Positions 5,588-9,640 of a stretch of DNA of 9,640 nt are shown here, piece by piece. Position 1 is the first letter of the stretch, and each line of letters opens with the position of its first letter. The notes under the pieces were generated by a model, which did not search any database, was not told the origin of the DNA, and saw only the letters and a list, made by a program, of their open reading frames with translations. Where the stretch lies: positions 1-9,640 of the forward strand of contig CAZTGE010000149.1 in assembly GCA_964612995.1 (NCBI GenBank), given 5' to 3'. Source of the stretch: SLQH01 sp964612995 (GTDB taxonomy: Bacteria; Planctomycetota; UBA11346). The position numbers and the translations under genes are program-made.

Positions 5588-5615
5588 GCTATAGTCGACT
5601 GCCCGTGCGCGGCAA
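5588..5615 (-). promoter_or_regulatory. Candidate promoter of the MauE-fusion operon
   Basis: On the minus strand TTGCCG (5615-5610), a 16-base spacer and TATAGC (5593-5588), with only 7 bases to ATG 5580. The distance places the transcription start at or next to the ATG, so the mRNA may be leaderless, in keeping with the absence of a Shine-Dalgarno sequence. Confidence 0.5.
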
Positions 5616-5695
5616 GCGAAGATACCGTGAGCGACACGGCATCCGGCGCGCTCGAACCCTTGCCCGCCAGACGGCGGCTGGTCGCATCGCGCCCG

Positions 5696-5723
5696 TTGAT
5701 CGCCCTGTCGCCGGGCCTAGGCT
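5696..5723 (+). promoter_or_regulatory. Candidate promoter of gspD
   Basis: TTGATC (5696-5701), a 16-base spacer and TAGGCT (5718-5723), with 7 bases to ATG 5731. The -10 match is weak, but box spacing and distance to ATG equal those of the divergent gene, and gspD also lacks a Shine-Dalgarno sequence. Confidence 0.4.
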
Positions 5724-5730
5724 GCCGCCC

Positions 5731-7962
5731 ATGCAACCGGTGCTCCCTTGTCTGCTCTGGCTGGCCGCCTGCCTGCCACTGATCGCCGCCGAGTCGCCGG
5801 TGACCATCAAGCTGCCGCCCCAGACCGACCTGGCGCGATTGACCGATCTTGTCTCGCGCTTTGCAGACGTGTCGATCCAGTACGATCCCCAGCGACTGCG
5901 TGGGACCGTCAAATTGGCCATGCGTCAGGAATTCGACCGTCAGCAGCTCTGGGACGCCTTCAACCAGGTCCTGCAGAGCCAGGGGTTCACCACCGTGGTC
6001 AACGGTGAGCCGCCGATCTATCAGGTGGTGCAACTCGGCGAGGCCGCGGCGGCCAGCGGTGCGGTACCCGATGCCGTGCTCGCGCAGCTCCCGTTCAGGC
6101 CGGGCTATCTGGTCAGCGTGATCGATCTTGACCATGTGGGGGCCAACCGCGCGGTGCGGGCGCTCTCGTCGGTCCTCGCTGGCAAGACGGCCCAGATCAA
6201 AGCGCTGGGCGAGGAGTCAGGTCGCATCGTCCTCGCCGGGCTGAGCAGCAAGATCGTCGAGGCGCGGTTGATCCTCGATCTCGTTGACCGGCCGGGCGTC
6301 ACGCCCGAGATCCGTGTCTGGCGGCCGGAGCGGGCCACGGTCGACGAACTGCGCAGCCTGATCCAGGCGGCGTGGACGGCGATGGACCGCGTCGGAGCCG
6401 AGAAGGAGGCCGTGGAGATCCAGCCCGGCGCCGATGGCCGTAGCCTGGTGCTGGTGGCGGCGGAAGAGACCATGCCGCGTCTGATCGGCCTGCTCGAAAT
6501 GCTCGACGCCGCCGAACCGGTGGAGACCCGCACCTACCGCCCGCGTTTCTTCCCCATCGCCGAGGTCGCAGCGCTGCTCGAACAGGTGCTCGCGCCCAGC
6601 CGGCGCGGCGCGAAGAGCAAGGTGCGCATCGTGCGTGACGAGCTGACCGGCGCCCTGCTGGTCAGCGCCACCGCCGCGCAGCACGCGCGGGTCCGCGAGC
6701 TGATGGATTCGCTCGATCAGGCCCCGGAGGAAGCCCGCCGCACGATCGAGCGGTTCATGGTCGACAACCGACCGGTGGCCGAGCTTGCCGAGGTCATCGG
6801 CTCGATGATCGAATCGGGCATGCTCCAGGCCCGGCTGCAGGACGCCCCCGCGGCTGTGGCCGAAGACGCTGCTCCGCCGGCGACCGACGCCGATCGCGAC
6901 GCCGACCGCGACGCCGACCGCGACGCCGACCGCGACGCCGACCGCGACGCCGACCGCGATGCTGCCGTCGGCCCGCGAACGCGCGCGGCGGCAGCGGCCG
7001 GTGGCCCGGGCGGGCAGTCGGGTTCACTGAGCCTGACCGTCGACCCGGCGACCAATTCGATCATCGCCATGGGCGAGCCGCGGGTGCTGGCGCAGCTCGG
7101 CGAACTGATCGACGAACTCGACATCCGCCAGCCGCAGGTCGAAATCACGGTGACCCTGGTCAGCCTCACCCGGCAGCAGCAACGCGAGATGGGCGTCCAG
7201 TTGGCGCAGATGGTCCGCCACAACCAGCTGCGCGGCAGCCTCGGTTCGTTGTTCGGCCTCTCCGGCGGGAGCACGGTCCCCGATCTCACCAACCAGGTCC
7301 GCGCGCCGGGCGAGGGGCTTAGCGCCTCGGTCATCGACCCGGGCGACTTCGCCGGCGTGCTCCAGGCCATCGAGAAGGTCACCGATGGCTCGAATACGAT
7401 CACCGGTCGGATGGTGGTCGCCAACAACGCCGAGGCCAGCCTCGACGGCGTGCGTCAGCAGCCGTTCTCGTCGATCAACAGCGGCGAGAACGTGGCCACC
7501 ACCAGTCTCGGTGGCACCAGCGACGCCGGCACCGAGGTTGCGGTCACGCCACAGATCGCCGCCGGCGATCACGTCACCCTCACCTATCAGATCAGCCAGA
7601 GCACGTTCACCGGCTCGTCGTCGGCCGATTCGCTGCTCCCGCCGCCGAAGCTCTCCGACACCGTCTCCAGCACCGCGACCATTCCCGACAGCTACGTCAT
7701 CGCGGTCGGCGGGCTGACCACCCTGGGCGAGAACCTGCGGGAGTCGCGCGTGCCGATCCTCGGCCGGATCCCGGTCCTGGGTCTGCTGTTCAAGCAGCAG
7801 CGGCGAGAGGTCACCGACAACCGCTTCTACGTCTTCATCAAAGCCAACATTCTGCGCCACAGTCGCTTCGAAGACCTGCGCCACAGCAGCGACCGGATCC
7901 GCGAGGCGGCCGAACTGGAGGACGACGCATGGCCGGAACTCGAGCCCCGGCTGATGCCGTGA
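5731..7962 (+). CDS. gspD: Type II secretion outer-membrane secretin GspD
   Basis: 743 residues from ATG 5731. Secretins form the outer-membrane ring through which folded proteins leave the periplasm. An N-terminal hydrophobic segment (about 4-20) ends in LIAAES, a plausible signal peptidase I site; LAAC (11-14) could instead be a lipobox, but there is no basic residue before it. An N0-type domain (about 24-100) is followed by N1/N2/N3 repeats beginning near 126, 264 and 337. The N3 region is split by a charged linker with six DADR units (386-409). The C-terminal secretin domain starts near 434 and ends with the signature VPILGRIPVLGLLFKQQ (674-690) and a beta-strand FYVFIKANIL. The length is typical or slightly long for the family. 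An in-frame GTG at 5605 would add 42 Arg-rich residues and overlap the divergent promoter; ATG 5731 is preferred because it puts the hydrophobic segment at the N-terminus. It overlaps gspE by 34 bases. Confidence 0.92.
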   Translation: MQPVLPCLLWLAACLPLIAAESPVTIKLPPQTDLARLTDLVSRFADVSIQYDPQRLRGTVKLAMRQEFDRQQLWDAFNQVLQSQGFTTVVNGEPPIYQVVQLGEAAAASGAVPDAVLAQLPFRPGYLVSVIDLDHVGANRAVRALSSVLAGKTAQIKALGEESGRIVLAGLSSKIVEARLILDLVDRPGVTPEIRVWRPERATVDELRSLIQAAWTAMDRVGAEKEAVEIQPGADGRSLVLVAAEETMPRLIGLLEMLDAAEPVETRTYRPRFFPIAEVAALLEQVLAPSRRGAKSKVRIVRDELTGALLVSATAAQHARVRELMDSLDQAPEEARRTIERFMVDNRPVAELAEVIGSMIESGMLQARLQDAPAAVAEDAAPPATDADRDADRDADRDADRDADRDADRDAAVGPRTRAAAAAGGPGGQSGSLSLTVDPATNSIIAMGEPRVLAQLGELIDELDIRQPQVEITVTLVSLTRQQQREMGVQLAQMVRHNQLRGSLGSLFGLSGGSTVPDLTNQVRAPGEGLSASVIDPGDFAGVLQAIEKVTDGSNTITGRMVVANNAEASLDGVRQQPFSSINSGENVATTSLGGTSDAGTEVAVTPQIAAGDHVTLTYQISQSTFTGSSSADSLLPPPKLSDTVSSTATIPDSYVIAVGGLTTLGENLRESRVPILGRIPVLGLLFKQQRREVTDNRFYVFIKANILRHSRFEDLRHSSDRIREAAELEDDAWPELEPRLMP
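6886..6963 (+). repeat. 12-bp coding tandem repeat (DADR)6 in gspD
   Basis: Six copies of a 12-bp unit encoding Asp-Ala-Asp-Arg (6886-6957), then GAT GCT as a partial seventh. Only the first and last copies have synonymous changes (GAT for GAC), so the array is young or still homogenised. It lies in a linker inside the N3 region, where length change should be tolerated. Confidence 0.95.
7917..7921 (+). promoter_or_regulatory. Ribosome binding site of gspE
   Basis: GGAGG, 7 bases before ATG 7929, inside the last codons of gspD. It supports this start and translational linkage of the two genes. Confidence 0.8.
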
Positions 7963-9452
7963 CCACCCCACGCGCTGCAGGCGTGGACCCCGACGCCTGC
8001 TCGCCGCTGTTCCTCGCCCGCATTCCGCGCGATTTCGCCCGCGACCATGCGTTGCTCTCCCAGGGCGAGGTCGATGGGCACGAACGCCTCGCGGTCTCGG
8101 CGCAGACCGATCCACTCGCAGTGCACAATGTCGGCGTGCGGCTGCGACGGCCGGTGATCGCCGCCCCGGTCGATGCCGAGGCGCTCCACCGGTCGATCGA
8201 CCAGGCCTACGAACGCCATCACCGCGACCGCGAGGCTCCCGGGGCCGTCGCCGATGACGCCGTGTCTGTCGAACCCGAGGACGGCGCCGACCTCGATCAG
8301 CTGCTCGCGCGGGCCGAGCGCGACCTGCTGAGCACCTCCGGCAAGGCCCCGGTGGTCAAGCTCGTGGACCGGCTGCTGTTCCGTGCGGTCCAGCTCGGCG
8401 CCTCCGATCTCCACGTCCAGCCGTTGGCCGACCATGTGGTCATCCGTCATCGGCTCGACGGCGTGCTCGACGATGGCATCATCGTGCCGGCACACCTGTT
8501 GCGCCCGCTGGTCAGCCGGATCAAGGTCATGGGCCGGATGGACGTCGCCGAGCGGCTGGTGCCCCAGGATGGTCGAGCGACGGTGACCATCGGTGATCGC
8601 GCTGTCGACCTGCGCATCAGTTCGCTGCCCACCGCCCACGGCGAGCGCATCGTGATCCGGTTGCTCGATAGCGAGAACCAGCTTTGCGAGTTCACACGTC
8701 TGGGCATGCCCGAGAGCATCGCAACGCCTTTCCTGGCCGCGGCCCGGCGCTCCAACGGCATCGTCCTCGTCACTGGTCCCACCGGTTCGGGCAAGACCAC
8801 CACGCTCTACGCCACTCTGCGCGAGCTCGACGCCCGAGAACGCAACATCATGACCATCGAGGATCCGATCGAGTACGAGTTGCACAGTCTCGGCCTGCCA
8901 ATCAGTCAGAGCCAGGTCAATGACAAGAAGGGTGTCAACTTCGCCACCGGCCTGCGCCACATCCTGCGGCAGGACCCCGACATCATCATGGTCGGCGAGA
9001 TCCGCGATACCGAGACCGCGCGCATCGCGATCCAATCGGCGCTCACCGGGCACCTCGTGTTCTCCACCCTGCACACCAACGACGCGGTCAGCGCCGTCAC
9101 CCGGTTGATCGATCTCGGTCTCGAGCCCTATCTCGTATCGGCATCGCTTTCGGTGGTCATGGCCCAACGGCTGGTGCGTACCATCTGCCCCGCCTGCAAC
9201 GGCCGCAGCCTGGAGACCGGCATCGTCTGCGATACCTGCAACGGCACCGGCCACCGAGGCCGCACCGGTGTGTTCGAGTTGCTCACCTTCGACGAGGACT
9301 TCCGCGCCCTGGTCGCCCGTGGGGCTGATGAAGATGAGTTGCGCAGCGCCGCGCGACGTGCCGGCATGCAGACCCTGGCCCAGGCCGGGGCCGCGCTGAT
9401 CGCCGCCGGCAACGTGACCCGGACCGAAGTCGAGCGAGTGGTCCATGGCTGA
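7929..9452 (+). CDS. gspE: Type II secretion assembly ATPase GspE
   Basis: 507 residues, full length for the family. It is the cytoplasmic hexameric ATPase that powers pseudopilus assembly. An N-terminal docking domain starts with FLARIPRDFARDHALLSQGE (28-47). The N2 domain holds GASDLHVQPL (157-166), followed by RHRLDGVL (173-180). The ATPase core carries Walker A GPTGSGKT (283-290), the Asp box TIEDPIEY (309-316), Walker B DPDIIMVGEIRD (349-360) and the His box STLHTND (379-385). A four-Cys zinc module CPAC...CDTC (Cys420, 423, 434, 437) is characteristic of GspE/PilB-type assembly ATPases. All catalytic elements are intact. A GGAGG lies 7 bases before the start within the end of gspD, and the 34-base overlap shows an operon. 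The adjacent secretin favours type II secretion over a type IV pilus role. Confidence 0.95.
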   Translation: MAGTRAPADAVTTPRAAGVDPDACSPLFLARIPRDFARDHALLSQGEVDGHERLAVSAQTDPLAVHNVGVRLRRPVIAAPVDAEALHRSIDQAYERHHRDREAPGAVADDAVSVEPEDGADLDQLLARAERDLLSTSGKAPVVKLVDRLLFRAVQLGASDLHVQPLADHVVIRHRLDGVLDDGIIVPAHLLRPLVSRIKVMGRMDVAERLVPQDGRATVTIGDRAVDLRISSLPTAHGERIVIRLLDSENQLCEFTRLGMPESIATPFLAAARRSNGIVLVTGPTGSGKTTTLYATLRELDARERNIMTIEDPIEYELHSLGLPISQSQVNDKKGVNFATGLRHILRQDPDIIMVGEIRDTETARIAIQSALTGHLVFSTLHTNDAVSAVTRLIDLGLEPYLVSASLSVVMAQRLVRTICPACNGRSLETGIVCDTCNGTGHRGRTGVFELLTFDEDFRALVARGADEDELRSAARRAGMQTLAQAGAALIAAGNVTRTEVERVVHG

Positions 9453-9640
9453 CGAGGCCCTCAGAGCTCGTCGTGAAGCGCTCGCATGGCAGAAATCGCG
9501 GACAGCGGGTCGGCCGACCGAGGGGTGGTTTTCGCCGAAAATGGGCCGTAGGCCCGGCGAAAACGCGGCCGCAGGCCGCGAACCCCGACCGAGGCCGTGG
9601 GGGGCGGAGCCGGCATCGCGCAGCGATAGCAGGCCCCGGT
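9445..9640 (+). CDS. Start of an unidentified gene overlapping gspE, runs off window
   Basis: ATG 9445 lies inside the gspE end (ATGGCTGA overlap), as is common within operons. The frame has no stop for 65 codons to the window edge. The first residues, MADEALRARREALAWQKSR, are not the usual start of GspF or a pseudopilin, and I do not recognise them. From about 9529 the frame is hairpin-array DNA, giving a Pro/Arg/Gly-rich translation of doubtful meaning. Either a real gene whose 5' part has been invaded by the repeat, or a chance open frame. Confidence 0.3.
   Translation, partial: MADEALRARREALAWQKSRTAGRPTEGWFSPKMGRRPGENAAAGREPRPRPWGAEPASRSDSRPR
9508..9640 (+). repeat. Third hairpin array, partial at window edge
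   Basis: Palindrome GGTCGGCCGACC (9508-9519); stem TTTTCGCC/GGCGAAAA (9529-9536 with 9556-9563) enclosing GGGCC-GTA-GGCCC (9543-9555); CGCGGCC-GCA-GGCCGCG (9564-9580); GGC-GGA-GCC (9603-9611); and ATCGC-GCA-GCGAT (9615-9627) followed by AGCAGGCCCC. The last unit matches the TATCGCC-GCA-GGCGATAGCTGGCCCC unit of the right arm, in the same orientation. All loops are GNA on the plus strand. Confidence 0.8.

Noticed and set aside
5605..5730. GTG 5605 as gspD start
   Set aside because: It adds an Arg-rich stretch before the signal sequence and overlaps the divergent promoter; ATG 5731 fits an exported protein better, though the lack of a basic n-region leaves some doubt.
5581..6135. Upstream extension of the MauE-fusion frame
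   Set aside because: It runs antisense to gspD. The hydrophobic N-terminus begins at ATG 5580, directly after a promoter-like sequence.
7024..8115. 363-codon open frame antisense to gspD/gspE
   Set aside because: Shadow of the secretin and ATPase coding frames with no recognisable motif.
7827..9446. 539-codon open frame antisense to gspE
   Set aside because: Long antisense frame caused by high GC; gspE has every family motif in the opposite frame.

Overview
The window is GC-rich bacterial chromosome with intact or near-intact genes separated by repeat-dense accessory DNA. Two type II secretion genes (a secretin and its ATPase), a lipoprotein signal peptide and periplasmic redox domains point to a diderm (Gram-negative-type) bacterium. 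EF-hand proteins, a MauE-type membrane protein fused to C-terminal beta-rich domains and a GH10 enzyme would suit Planctomycetota or a related group, but nothing here proves the phylum.

Layout. 1-136: two 68-bp tandem repeats, each with four TGTCCC motifs. 141-863 (+): an EF-hand protein that has lost its 5' end to that repeat block. 877-927 (+): the first 16 codons of a response regulator, cut off by foreign sequence. 953-3197: a cassette-like block in which a GH10 (xylanase-family) gene (2686-1355, -) lies between two long imperfect inverted arms (1002-1179 and 2863-3142). The arms are strings of short palindromic hairpins, and each has a further 11-bp-stem palindrome on its outer side (953-987 and 3161-3197). 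3287-5580 (-): a translationally coupled pair, a five-helix MauE/thioredoxin/DUF1573-like fusion followed by an M48-like HExxH lipoprotein. 5731-9452 (+): gspD and gspE, divergent from that pair and overlapping each other by 34 bases. 9445-9640 (+): the start of a further frame that runs into a third copy of the hairpin array at the window edge.

How the parts fit. The EF-hand and response-regulator fragments look like the remains of one calcium/metal-responsive signalling operon, broken on both sides. The MauE fusion and the metalloprotease-like lipoprotein look like an envelope redox/quality-control pair. Across 150 bases they face the secretion genes, and both sides show the same promoter-like spacing (TTG-type box, 16 bases, TA-type box, 7 bases, ATG), which suggests leaderless transcripts. 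The GH10 gene has its own strong ribosome binding site and an 18-bp perfect palindrome just upstream, so it is probably regulated on its own.

The most unusual element is the hairpin-array family. Many of its hairpins close on three-base GNA loops (GCA, GAA, GTA, GGA) on one strand only, and several carry GTAG or GTGG at the 5' foot, as REP elements do. The array occurs as opposed copies around the GH10 gene and again after gspE.
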